64,000 bases of DNA from Adineta vaga (Eukaryota > Rotifera): contig CP075494.1 in NCBI GenBank assembly GCA_021613535.1, forward strand, positions 7,006,001 to 7,070,000. Reading direction: 5' to 3'. The position numbers and the translations under genes were made by a program. Below the pieces are notes generated by a model that was given only the letters and a program-made list of their open reading frames with translations, was not told the DNA's origin and ran no database searches. Shown one piece after another: positions 1-10,261 of this stretch (positions are counted from its first letter, which is position 1; each line of letters opens with the position of its first letter).

Positions 1-203
1 AGTTATATACAATATGCAATGCCAAAAGATATTGCTGATATTTCCCGAGAACGAGATATCAATATGTTAGCTGATGTTCTATCAGTGAGTTATCAAGAAA
101 AAAAAAGAGTGAATTTAAAATGAGATATTTTGTATCCTTTTTTTAGAGTCAAATACAAGTACAAAATAATGGTGTTGATAGTGATAATGAAGAAAAGAGT
201 TGA
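1..203 (+). CDS. 3' end of an unrecognised gene (partial)
   Basis: The frame is open from base 1 and can be joined across a GT-AG intron (85-146) to a last exon at 147-203 ending in TGA. The resulting tail of about 46 residues is charged, holds a run like AMPKDIADISRERD, and ends in an acidic stretch DSDNEEKS. Without splicing the same frame stops at 121-123. The 62-base intron is typical of this window and gives a better, acidic C-terminus, so splicing is preferred. No family was recognised. It lies 200 bases upstream of the methyltransferase gene on the same strand. Confidence 0.45.
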
Positions 204-404
204 TTCTGTTGTATTTTATATTAAAACTTTCGTTTTGTTAAAATATCGTTATTTCTTTAATACAAAAATCTATTATTCAGGAAAAAGTCTTGCTAGTTTT
301 TTCAAGTTTAATTCAGACTGTCCAGACTAAGCGAGTCAGAATCATACAGTTTACGAAAATTCAGCTTAAGAGCAATTCAATAAAAAAATTACTTTACTTC
401 AGAT

Positions 405-1538
405 ATGTCAAAAACGTTTTTTGAAACTTCTACACATAGTGACGTCTATGCTCAATGTCGACCAACATATCCAATTGAGTTAATCCGAAAAATTCTTGAC
501 TATTTATCGATTAAAGTATATATTTGTTCAATCTAGTATCAATTGCTTTCAATGTATTCATTTACTATAGCACATTATCAAAAATGATGATCTTGTTATT
601 GATATTGGTTGTGGAACAGGTCAAAGTACTGCTTTACTTCAACCTTACTTTGAACGAATTATTGGTAGAAAGATTCATTATATCTTGCTTCATTGTCGTA
701 TTCTCTGGTTTTTCTAGGATATGATATCAGTGAATCTCAAATAAAAAAAGCCAATGAAAGCAATACATTTTCGAATATTAGTTACAAGTAAGATAAACTT
801 ATTAATTAGTCAAGATAGATTATTCTTTTCTGTAGAGTGATCAATGGACGTGATATTCCTCATGAAGATTCTTCATTAACTTTAATCATATCTGGTCAAG
901 CAGCACACTGGTTTGATCTGCCGTATTTTTATAAAGAAGTTCAACGCACACTGAAGACGAATGGTGTTCTTGCTCTATTTGGTTATGCATTTGTTCAAAC
1001 TCATGGACAAAACTCCGAAAAATTGAATGAAATCCTAGAAAATGTAATCAAATAAAGAGTAAACATTGACTTTCTACTGATGATTTTTAAATAGTTTTAT
1101 CATTGTACCTTGGATGGATACGTTCAACAGGAAAGTAAAGAAGTATATTTTGGCCGTTATCGAGATGAAAAATTTCGTATTCCACTTTCGTCAACTGAGT
1201 TCATCAGGTAAAAAGGTTGGATACAATGAATATCAATATCATTTTTTCTCATTATTTCTAGGGATGAAAGTCTTACTATTCAATGTCAATGGTCAATTCG
1301 AAGATTGTTAGGTTATATAGCATCATGGTCTGGTTCTCAACATTTTCTAAAACAACATCCAAATAGTACGATTTTAGATGAACTTCAGACCGAGTGAGTA
1401 ATAAAACCATTCGATATAATTTCATGTTTTCAATTTTGATTTTTTAGCATCTTTCAATGTCTCGATATATTTGATGATGAACATGAACTTTGTCTTTCAT
1501 TTGATATATTTATTTTAATGAATCGTAAAGATGAATAA
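405..1538 (+). CDS. class I SAM-dependent methyltransferase
   Basis: Seven exons: 405-515, 571-664, 718-787, 836-1043, 1095-1207, 1262-1393, 1448-1538; the frame closes to 272 residues. Motif I of the Rossmann fold is plain in exon 2 (DIGCGTGQST), and the later SGQAAHWFD and QWSIRRLLGY segments match the small cytosolic methyltransferases annotated as type 11 or trans-aconitate-methyltransferase-like. These move a methyl group from S-adenosylmethionine to a small acceptor; the acceptor cannot be read from the sequence. All introns are 47-55 bases. The ATG sits two bases behind a pyrimidine-AG motif (about 394-402) that looks like a splice acceptor with no upstream coding exon. The stop is only 33 bases before the TRM13 start. 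Confidence 0.85.
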
Positions 1539-1571
1539 TGTAAAGATTTCATTTTTGATTCTTTTCAGATT

Positions 1572-3033
1572 ATGACAGACGAAATCGATCCTAATCGTTG
1601 TCAATATGTATGTCCACGAAAACAACGACAATGTAAAATGTTACCCTCGACATCATTATCTACACATTGTATGGAACATGTACTTCATGATCCAAATTTA
1701 GACGAGGTAAAGAGAAGCGATCAGCACTATTGGGAATTGAACTTGCGTTAGAAGAGAATTCGTCACTAAAAATGCTCAATAACATTTTTGAAATAAAAAT
1801 TCTCTTAACTTTAGACGACTAAACAATCTTTACGCATTCCATGTCCATTGGATCCATTGCATTCAATATCACCACATGATCTAAAACGTCATATACGTAA
1901 ATGTAATCAACGGCCTATCATTCTTGGACCCTTTCATCGACCTCAATGTAATTCCGGACTTGAATGTGATAATCATGATGATTATCCAAGTATACTTCAA
2001 GATATAACTGATGATGAACTTCGTGATTTTATTCTTCGTATAGAAACAATTTATGATAATCTCGTTAAAGAACCTCTTTCAAATAATTCAACTCATCCTG
2101 ATTGTTATCTCTCAAATACAAATCTCGATGAACTTGGTAATCGTTCACGAAAACATTTGGAACAGATCGGCTCGATCATAGCTCAATTGGTACAGCTAAA
2201 TCTTCTACAACCGAACACATGTTTTGTAGAGATGGGTGCTGGACGTGGTCAACTATCTCATGAACTTCATGCTTGTTTAAAAGAAGAATCAACTGTTCAT
2301 TTTACATTGATTGAACGTGATCATCAACGTTATCGTTTTGATGCTCATCATCGTCGTGAACATCAAGGTCCATCATTTGAACGTTATCGTTTGGATATTC
2401 GCGATTTTTATCTTTCGGAATTACCTTCCATAGAACAGTCTCAAATAAATATTGTGATTATTAGTAAACATTTATGTGGAGGTGCTACGGATCTTGCTTT
2501 ACGTTGTAGTGTTGATGCTCAAAGAAATACTCAACGTATTCAAGCAATTATTATTGCTCTATGTTGTCATCATCGTCTATTATGGAATGATTATGTTGGC
2601 AAAGAATTTTTTCGTCGAATTAATTTAACACCAAAAGATTTTTCATTGATACGAGCATTAACATCATGGGGTACATGTGAAAATCGACATCGAATGCCAC
2701 AAGATGGCAAACGATCAACCAATGGTAAATTTATTAGTTTTTGTCTACTTTTCTTGTTGATATTGAAACGAGATGATTTATTTAGATGGAATATCATTCC
2801 CATCAACTGTGTTTATTCGTACAACAGATCGATCAACTTATTCTAAACAACGATTATTTTCTATTGAACATCAAGAACAAATTGGTTTAAAAGCAAAACG
2901 ATTATTAGATTGGGGTCGAATTGAATATTTAAATGAGAATGGATTCAATGCTCATTTGAAAGTATATGCATCAAAGAATGTTACATTAGAAAATATTGCT
3001 TTAATTGCTATACCAACGTTGCCGTCATCTTGA
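1572..3033 (+). CDS. TRMT13: tRNA 2'-O-methyltransferase TRM13
   Basis: Three exons, 1572-1706, 1815-2724 and 2786-3033, give 430 residues, close to animal TRMT13. TRM13 methylates the 2'-O of nucleotide 4 in the acceptor stem of certain tRNAs. The N-terminus carries the CCCH zinc finger (Cys pattern in CQYVCPRKQRQC with a later HC), followed by the CHHC U11-48K-type finger (CPLDPLHSISPHDLKRHIRKC). The methyltransferase domain has motif I EMGAGRGQLS and the hallmark ALCCHHRLLW. No key residue appears lost. The ATG follows a CTTTTCAG acceptor-like site at 1561-1568, just after the stop of the upstream methyltransferase, so it could be reached by trans-splicing. A polyadenylation signal AATAAA lies at 3092. 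Confidence 0.93.
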
Positions 3034-4835
3034 TTTTGTTTTTTCTTATAAATCTCAAGGAAAAGAACGTTGAGGTTTAGAGTTCTTTAATAATAAAGAA
3101 ATCTATGAGTCTTTCTTCGCAAACTTGTCAATGATTGACAAAGCTTATTTTTTTATTCGATGTCTCCATGAATACAATCCTATGTATTAATGAGAATACA
3201 TAAAACTGTCATGTATTCTCATCCAATCAATATATTTCACTTGTACATTTCGATTCACAACTGCTACACACACACACACAATATGTTCTATTCTCATATG
3301 AGGCAACTGTTTTGCCGTTAAAACGTCATCTAATGTGCTAGTAAGGATCATTTAATGAGAAGTTTTTTTCTGTCTCTCACTTGCAACAATTGATGCATAT
3401 CCCGACAGAGTGAATTGTGTGTCACACTTCATACGTCTCTATTGAATTATGCAGCTCTTTTCACTCATTGTTTATGTTTTATTCACCTTGTTTTATGGTG
3501 GTCATCATACACACATGAACGATGGTTAATTAGAAGCCATCACGAAGACTACTATATTGTCCATTCATAAATACCCTCTATAAAATAAAAATCATCAAGA
3601 TTACTCCTTTATACTCATACTATGATCTTTCCAAGACAAGAAATGGATAACTATCTTAATCGTCTTTTTTCCTGCACATATTGTCCATTCCGATAGATAG
3701 AAGAAAAATTGCTTAGATAATTTTGCTTCCTCGATCTATCATGTGTGTACTATCGAAAAAACATATTGTCAATAATGGACAAGAGAGAGAGAGAGAGAAC
3801 TTCCCTGTAGAGAGAAACAAGACGCTTAAATTGAGTACTATCATCTGATTGATCAAACGGACATAAATAGAAAAGTTTAATAGGGCCATTGAACGGCAAC
3901 AGCAGTTGAAAAGTGTCGAATCGGCTGCATATGACCGATAACGAGTACATAGAATAAAGACCAATCGATTGTACATATGTGTGAGGGAAACTATAAAAAC
4001 GAAAATAACGTCAAGAGAACAACAGCAGGCAACGAATGAGAAAGCATTGAAAAGATCTCTTCAAACTGAATTGAACGGTCACATGTTTAACATTAGTATA
4101 ATATTTCCAATCATATTCGCTTCTTCTGCGAAAGATGAAGAAGATCATTTAGTCACACAAGTTACTCATTTCAGAAAAATTCGTTCGTAATATTCTCAAC
4201 ACTTCATTGATCGAGTACAGATATTTGTCGGTTCCATTCTGATGATCATCAAATTCACATTAAAAATGCGTATTTGCTCTTTGTGATTCCATCAAACAAA
4301 ATCAGGTGTCAAACTGGAACAACTTGAAATGTCTTGTTTTGTTTTATCGAATGTAGAATATTCTTCTAAACAGAGTATATTCATGTCAACAGAAAAATCA
4401 AATATTTTCAACTAAAAGGTTAAGTTTCGCAATCGATACGTTTGATTTTGTTACAAATAATTGCCGACTGACTATTACAAATAGGACAGTTGAATAAGTA
4501 TCCTCATCGGTTAATGATGACATGACATGTATGAGAGAAGAAAGAAAGAAAGAGAAAGAGAAAGATTATGATTGGTTGTAAAGAACATTTTCTTTTCTTG
4601 CTTCACCAATGGCTAAAAAAACATAGATACGAAGCGAAAGAGATATTATTCTTCTCTTTCGAAAGCAACAACAACAACAATCATTTCAATTGTCATTTAA
4701 ACACATCGATATTCGTTATTAATATAGCTATTTCGAGTTTTTTATTGATCCAAATGTGTGTGTGAAATTTTTTATGGGCAATATTCTTATTTAACTTTCT
4801 TCTTTTTTAAACTTCTTCTCTAATTGACAAATAAA
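3034..4835. other. intergenic, no supported gene
   Basis: This 1.8 kb gap contains the TRM13 3' end (AATAAA at 3092), a short CA repeat near 3270, a GA tract at 3782-3800, and AAAG/GAAA-rich sequence at 4535-4565. Open frames of 65-87 codons on both strands show no domain, no splice-supported extension and a composition like the flanks. The final few hundred bases presumably hold the 5' region of the Hox gene. Confidence 0.6.
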
Positions 4836-5787
4836 ATGAATCCATATTTCAATTTTTCATCAACAAATCTTCCTACTGATCAACAATATGAAACAGATTA
4901 TTCACGTGGAACTTATCGATTACCTAACAAAGATTCTCCTTATTCAAATATACATATGATGCCAACAGGTTTATCAACACCTCATCCTCAATCAATTCAT
5001 TTTGATCATCATCATCATCAACAACAACAACAACCTACAAATGATTATCTTTTTCCAACATCAACTACTAATCTATCTTCAGTTAATCAGATGGTTCCAA
5101 CATCAACATTTTCCATGTCAGTTACAAATCCAATGCTTTATTATTCCCATCCATGGATGAGACCAGGTATATTAAATGAAAGATGATTTATTGACAACGT
5201 ATGGAAGTTTTGACATAAATGTAACACATAAAAATGATTTACATCTGTCCTATGAAATTGTTTGTTTATGATTAGTATGAATTGCTTTTTCTTTTCTCTT
5301 CTTATAGAATTTAGTTTTGAAAATAAACGTACTCGTCAAACGTATACACGGCATCAAACACTTGAATTAGAAAAAGAATTTCATGGTTCCAAGTAAGTTT
5401 ATTCGAATAGAATGGGAATTTTATTAATACATTTGATTAGATATTTAACACGTCGTAAACGAATTGAAATTGCACATAGTTTGTCATTGACTGAACGGCA
5501 AATTAAAGTAAGTAAAATTTCAAGTCTCCGGTTCTAATCAAGTTAATTTATTATATTTTCTTTTAGATATGGTTTCAAAATCGGTAAGAATCAATTTAAA
5601 ATTTTTTTCTTCATCTAATACTCTATTTCTTCAAATTAGTCGAATGAAATGGAAAAAAGACAATAATTTTAAATCACTCAATGATCCACATGTGAAACTT
5701 GAAGCAAATGCGACGAGTTATGGAAATAGTATGATGAATAATAATATCAATACTGCATGGTCAGCAATGTCAAATATTAAAAAATAG
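4836..5787 (+). CDS. central-class Hox homeodomain transcription factor
   Basis: Five exons, 4836-5166, 5308-5392, 5441-5507, 5567-5583 and 5640-5787, give 215 residues. A His/Gln-rich N-terminus leads to the hexapeptide HPWMRPG (the YPWM motif that binds PBC/Exd), then a complete homeodomain starting [20 protein letters not shown] and ending with the recognition helix [17 protein letters not shown]. It is a nuclear DNA-binding factor for axial patterning. TRQTYTR and LTERQIKIWFQN place it with Antp/Hox6-8/Lox5-type central genes; exact orthology needs a tree. The helix-2 side is diverged (HGSKYLTRRKR). Three introns cut the homeobox, and exon 4 is only 17 bases. AATAAA lies at 5881. Confidence 0.92.
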
Positions 5788-6904
5788 ACATGAAAACTTG
5801 CGTTTAACTAGTCGAGTATTCTATCAAAGCATGCTGTTCGGTTTTTTTGCGTTTGTGTTTCGTTTTTGTTTGTAATAGAAAATAAATTTCTTAAATAGAG
5901 TTTAGAATTGATTATATTGAAATCTTCTTATAAATCTTAGCGTATCACAAGGGTTTATGATTCATTTGATAGGAGATTTTTTATATGTTATTGTATTCAA
6001 GTAAGTGGAAAAGCAACATACGCATAAACGAAGTTCTTATCGGATAGTTTATACGAAAAAGTTAGAATAGACGATTTTAGTATTTAAAATGTTATTATTT
6101 TATCTTTATTTACGTCCAACGATCCTTTGGGTTAAAATACACGTATCATTCATGGGTTGAACTTGGTTTTACATTTCTTAAAATCTAATCTTATTAGTGA
6201 AATCTAATCTTGTTTCAACACTATGATTATATTATGAGAAACAATACTCAAATATAATCGAGTAGAATTTCGATCTGATAGGCTCGGATTAAACTAGTAT
6301 GATCTATTTTTATTAAAACAAAAATTAGAGTTAGTAATGCGTTTCTAATTGAAATTTATTCAATCATTTAACTACTGTATATATATATATATATATATTA
6401 CTGTATCAGAAATATGTGCCATCAAATAGATGAAGAGTAAGATTAGCTTTCTTTTAACAGAAGAATCTAACTATTTAATAACTTAATGTTTTATATCTAT
6501 TGAGTTCTGTTATCACTTTAGATCGATTCAAACGTAAATTAATTACTGTGTTATTATCTTATTCGTTCATTATTTTATTTAATACGCCATATGAAAGTAT
6601 GTATGTGTGTGTGTGTGTGTATGATTATTGTGCTTTAATCATCTGTTAGAGACAACATACTATAGTAGAAAATTTTCTCGATTAATTAATAAAAATAAAA
6701 TAAGGTTGACAGAATAAAACGGCGTTGTTGTCTTCTTCAGTTTCACTGATGACGTTATTCAAAAGAAAAATGACAACTAATTAAATATATATGTTATAAA
6801 TATGCAATGAATCGAGTCAAATTCTTGCATATATATATATTGAGAGGTATTTCATTATTTCAAGAATCTTTTTGAACCTTCGTCCTACATTCATAGAACA
6901 AACC
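5788..6904. other. intergenic with AT and TG microsatellites
   Basis: This gap holds the Hox 3' UTR (AATAAA at 5881), an AT dinucleotide run near 6377-6398, a TG run near 6604-6620 and short AT runs near 6830. I see no coding frame with support. The last part is presumably the promoter of the small secreted protein gene. Confidence 0.6.
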
Positions 6905-7315
6905 ATGCACGTATGTTTTTTGGAACGAATATATTTGTTCTTAACTTTTTTTCTCTTTTTAAAGAAGTTTATCGTATTATTGACTGCTCTGATATTAACT
7001 GTACATGTTCATTATTTATGTGGTTTACCAGTAGCTGATGAGGAAGAACAAAATAACCAATTCAAACGATCAGATGATACATTATTACCAAATGGAAATT
7101 ATACTTTAGTTACTAATGAAAAATTACAGAAATTAAAAGAAGTTGCTGACGCTGTTCATGATCCAAAACTTCATGAACTATATCGTGCAGTCAATCATTA
7201 TGTTCAAATAGCTCGAAAAAATAATGAATATGTTCTTTGGAAATACGATGCCAACCAAGAAGGTCTTGTTCTTGTACTTAAACAAAATTTAAATGGAATT
7301 CTATATTATGGTTAA
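6905..7315 (+). CDS. small secreted protein, family unknown
   Basis: Two exons, 6905-6910 (ATG plus one codon) and 6965-7315, separated by a 54-base intron with GTATGT and TTAAAG borders, give 118 residues. Splicing places Met-His directly before a strong signal peptide (KFIVLLTALILTVHVHYLCG). The mature part is hydrophilic, has a KR dibasic site about 20 residues in (after NNQF), one N-glycosylation site (NYT), and a helix-prone middle (EKLQKLKEVADAVHDPKLHE) before a short strand-rich end. It has no cysteine in the mature part. It may be a secreted factor or a propeptide; I do not recognise the family. AATAAA lies at 7355. Confidence 0.65.
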   Translation: MHVCFLERIYLFLTFFLFLKKFIVLLTALILTVHVHYLCGLPVADEEEQNNQFKRSDDTLLPNGNYTLVTNEKLQKLKEVADAVHDPKLHELYRAVNHYVQIARKNNEYVLWKYDANQEGLVLVLKQNLNGILYYG

Positions 7316-8112
7316 ATATCTCCTTTTTTTAAATGAAGTTTCTATCCTTCGAAAAATAAATTATTTAATTTTGTGTTAATTGAACAAAACAAAGAAATAA
7401 ATGGAAAAATCTTGCTTTTAATCATTATGTGTATCTAAGGAAAAAAAAGGAGGAATTAAATTTTCATTAATTTTTGAAAATGACTGATTTTAGTTTGAGA
7501 ATTATGAAAAACATCGAAATATTGATCAAGCAGTTATTTTTTATTGGTTACAGTTACATGTAGATGAATAATACTCAATTTTCATTGAATAAACATTTAA
7601 AATGCACAAAAAAAATCAAGTAAGCGAAATTTACGAAAAATAAACACATTTGTTTTTTTATTTAAAAACTAAAATATTTCTTCGATTTGAAACAAACTAC
7701 TAGTACATTGAATAAAAAAAATTGATCTAACTTTAAAATACTTAAAATTTTTACCACCTAGAATATGATAATATGGAAAGTCAAGTTTCTTTTTTTATTT
7801 ACTTCCTTTTGTTCCGGCTTTCTGTCTGATATTATTTAGTCTATTTGAAGTCTGTGCCTATTTAACACTGTTTTTGAAAATTTGAAAAATGAAAAAATTC
7901 CTTCGATTCAACACTGAAAAGTATTGTAATTGTTTCCTATTTAATATTTTTTTTCAATTTCATATAAGGCTTGTTAGAATCGACATTCAAAATTACAGCA
8001 TTATTTATCTATAGAATAATTTTTTTCATTCGTCAACAAACAAAATATAAAGTTTTAATTAGTATCAATTGAAACAACTATTAGTCAATGATAAATATTT
8101 CAAAAAAATGAG
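7316..8112. other. intergenic, AT-rich
   Basis: About 800 bases of low-complexity AT-rich sequence with the 3' end of the secreted-protein gene at its left and the 3' end of the minus-strand membrane-protein relic at its right. No open frame or repeat was found that merits a call. Confidence 0.6.
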
Positions 8113-8940
8113 TTATAGTGTTGAAGTTTTATTTTCATTCAAGGAGAGTTGATCTAAATAATATGGATTATTTGGATCAGATTTATTGCAAAAACGATAG
8201 AATAATTCGATTGATCTGTTATTTAATCCAGCAGATGGATAGAACTCCGTATAACGTACAAGCACAAACGCAATCAATTTCATTAGGCTTGTAAAATGAG
8301 TATAACATGTAGAATTATAAATATACAGATGTTCACCAAGGTAGTATACACAATATAAATACCACAAGATAAAAATAGACATTGGTGCATAAAATCCTTC
8401 AATTAACCAACGATTTAGTCTCATTTGCGTCATTGAACCAATATTTAACAAGTGTGTCGAGAGCAGCAATTATATGAATAAATGTTAATTTAACTTCTGT
8501 CATTATAATTCTAAATAAATTTCGAACAAAAGTACAAGCGTTTTGTTCTTCTGTGGTCACACTCTCATCTTCGTCAATTTGTCTACGGTCAATAAAATAA
8601 GGTTGCCAATGCCAAGTCATGTTCCACATATACGTATATAAAACAAGAATTGAGTTTAAAATTAGTAGCAATATTGTGAATAGAATAAAGTAATGTATGT
8701 CCAACCAAACTGACATATCAGCAAAGCAGAAATAATCATAATGTTCCATGCTGTCAACTGTCACTATTGAAGAATAATTCAATCGTTCAAGAAAAACAAT
8801 AAATGACAAATATTTATATAAATCAATGATGACCGAATGACCCTTTGGACAACAAATAGACAGAGAAAATGAATTAATTGAAAGTTGAATTATGCAATGT
8901 AATTGGTCTATTCTCGACGATTTATTTCTCAATTTAGGCC
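8113..8940 (-). pseudogene. multi-pass membrane protein, 5'-truncated and frameshifted
   Basis: Two overlapping minus-strand frames (about 8935-8399 and 8469-8113) read as one protein broken in the overlap. The first part has a lumenal-looking stretch with two Cys, a transmembrane helix (YFILFTILLLILNSILVLY) and an acidic loop. The second continues with another hydrophobic segment (FYAPMSIFILWYLYCVYYLG), NRSIELFYRFC and a hydrophilic end. Moving from the first to the second frame needs a one-base shift between 8399 and 8469, and no GT-AG intron of suitable length lies there. Upstream of about 8935 the frame is lost with no ATG at the natural start. A distant first exon is possible, but truncation against the rearranged block to the right fits better. 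The family was not recognised. Confidence 0.45.
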
Positions 8941-9120
8941 CCGTTCACACTATGAAAATGATGAGATGGTGTACCCGGTTTACAACGTGATCGATTAATA
9001 GTATTATTACAATGGAGAAGATTAATTAGATTTCACGTCCCAGGTCCAACAAAACGGCGTCGTAAACGGTTGAAAAACAGGGCTAATACTTCGCCGTAAT
9101 CCGTTAACCCAGAAATGTAT
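8936..9120 (+). other. GC-richer fragment with short disrupted frames
   Basis: This stretch differs in base composition from its surroundings. It holds two short coding-like runs in different plus frames: one ending PVYNVID at about 8996, and a basic one (PTKRRRKRLKNR) ending near 9105. Neither has a start or a recognisable domain. Together with the fragments that follow it looks like the remains of a gene or element inserted beside the truncated membrane gene. It could instead be ordinary intergenic DNA with chance frames. Confidence 0.25.
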
Positions 9121-9124
9121 AGAA

Positions 9125-9400
9125 ATGCAGTGTGAAAAGATGGTATTAAATATAGTGGATCAGGTGTTCATTGAGAGTTTGATGGAGTCGACTTATGCTT
9201 GGGCATTAAACCCTTTGTTGAAAGTTGGTATTGGTATTGTTTGTTTTCTTTTTGAAAAATTTTTAAAACCTGAGACAGTGGGTAACATGATGTTTTTCTA
9301 TTACAGATATTTTGCCGGTTTTACAATTTTTCTCCCTCTTTTTGTATGCAGGTATTTTGTTTTCATGCTTTTTTGGTTTTTAAATAAAGATTTCGTGTAG
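9125..9400 (+). other. open frame, hydrophobic, possible element fragment
   Basis: A 91-codon frame with an ATG start. The first half is amphipathic (VFIESLMESTYAWALNPLL), and the second is strongly hydrophobic with two membrane-like segments. No homology was recognised. Downstream, at about 9440-9617 and 9650-9717, come further short coding-like runs in shifting frames, one containing VPTIPISVPDAPIDEL. Shifting frames on the same strand suggest decay. Confidence 0.25.
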
Positions 9401-9740
9401 TATTAGGTGAAAAAGATTTTTTGAAAATAGTTACTCAGTTAAATAGCTAAGAGTCGTCCTCGATTTGTTATGAAAAATTATTTTAATATTGATCGACGAT
9501 ATTTATTTTAATAAGATTCTTGAAGCTGATTTAGAAAGAAAAAAAACTGGTCAATCATCATTAAGTATATCATATAAAATTTTTGGTGATATTTATTTTG
9601 ATAAATATAATACGTAGGTGAAGTTGGCAATATATTCGTTTAGGTAAGCGTTCCAACAATCCCAATCAGTGTTCCAGATGCTCCTATCGACGAGCTCTAT
9701 CGAATGGTGTTCTTGAATTGATCATGGCTTTAGTTGTCTT

Positions 9741-10242
9741 TCAGAAAATCTTAACATATCTAGTTCCGCGCGTAAGATCAGTTTGGTAGGTTTTCTTGTT
9801 CTTATAAAGTTGAACAGAATTTTTAATAAAACGTAATACATTCTCATCAACAGATCCATGTAAGTTATACTCATTTGATTGATGATAAGTAAGAAGATTA
9901 TGAGAAATTAGCCAGAACAATCTGGCCTCATCCCACCCGCTCGATTCAACTAATTCAAAGGTTTTAAGAAGCGAGATGAACGGTTTGTTTTCAGAGTTCA
10001 AGATAATAATTTGTATTTTGGATTCTGTTCGAAACAAAACGTATATAGGAAATAAAGCAGAATCGATGTTGTACGTATTTGTTACTGAATATACTCGATC
10101 TATAAATAAACAATTGATATTTTATGAAACAGACGATGAAAAATAAAAATGAACCTTCAAAACATTTCTTGTTAATACCGAAAGGTGGCCACATAAGAGA
10201 ACATTGATCAATCATCACGATGTGACGGAGTCGATATACCAA
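9741..10242 (-). CDS. unrecognised minus-strand gene, possibly two exons
   Basis: The main frame (10037-9741) encodes about 98 residues with good codon usage (for example ELVESSGWDEARLFWLISHN). It can be extended upstream by a putative intron ending in GAACAG, with a first exon around 10160-10242 that includes MIDQCSLMWPPFGINKKCFE. The donor (GTTCAT) is weak, so the join is uncertain. No family was recognised. It lies between plus-strand fragments of the same damaged block and may be part of an insertion or a host gene remnant. Confidence 0.3.
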
Positions 10243-10261
10243 TAACTAATCAACTTTTTCA

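Noticed and set aside
3713-4190. Overlapping frames of 66-87 codons on both strands upstream of the Hox gene
   Set aside because: No domain, poor codon usage compared with neighbouring genes, and they overlap a GA repeat.
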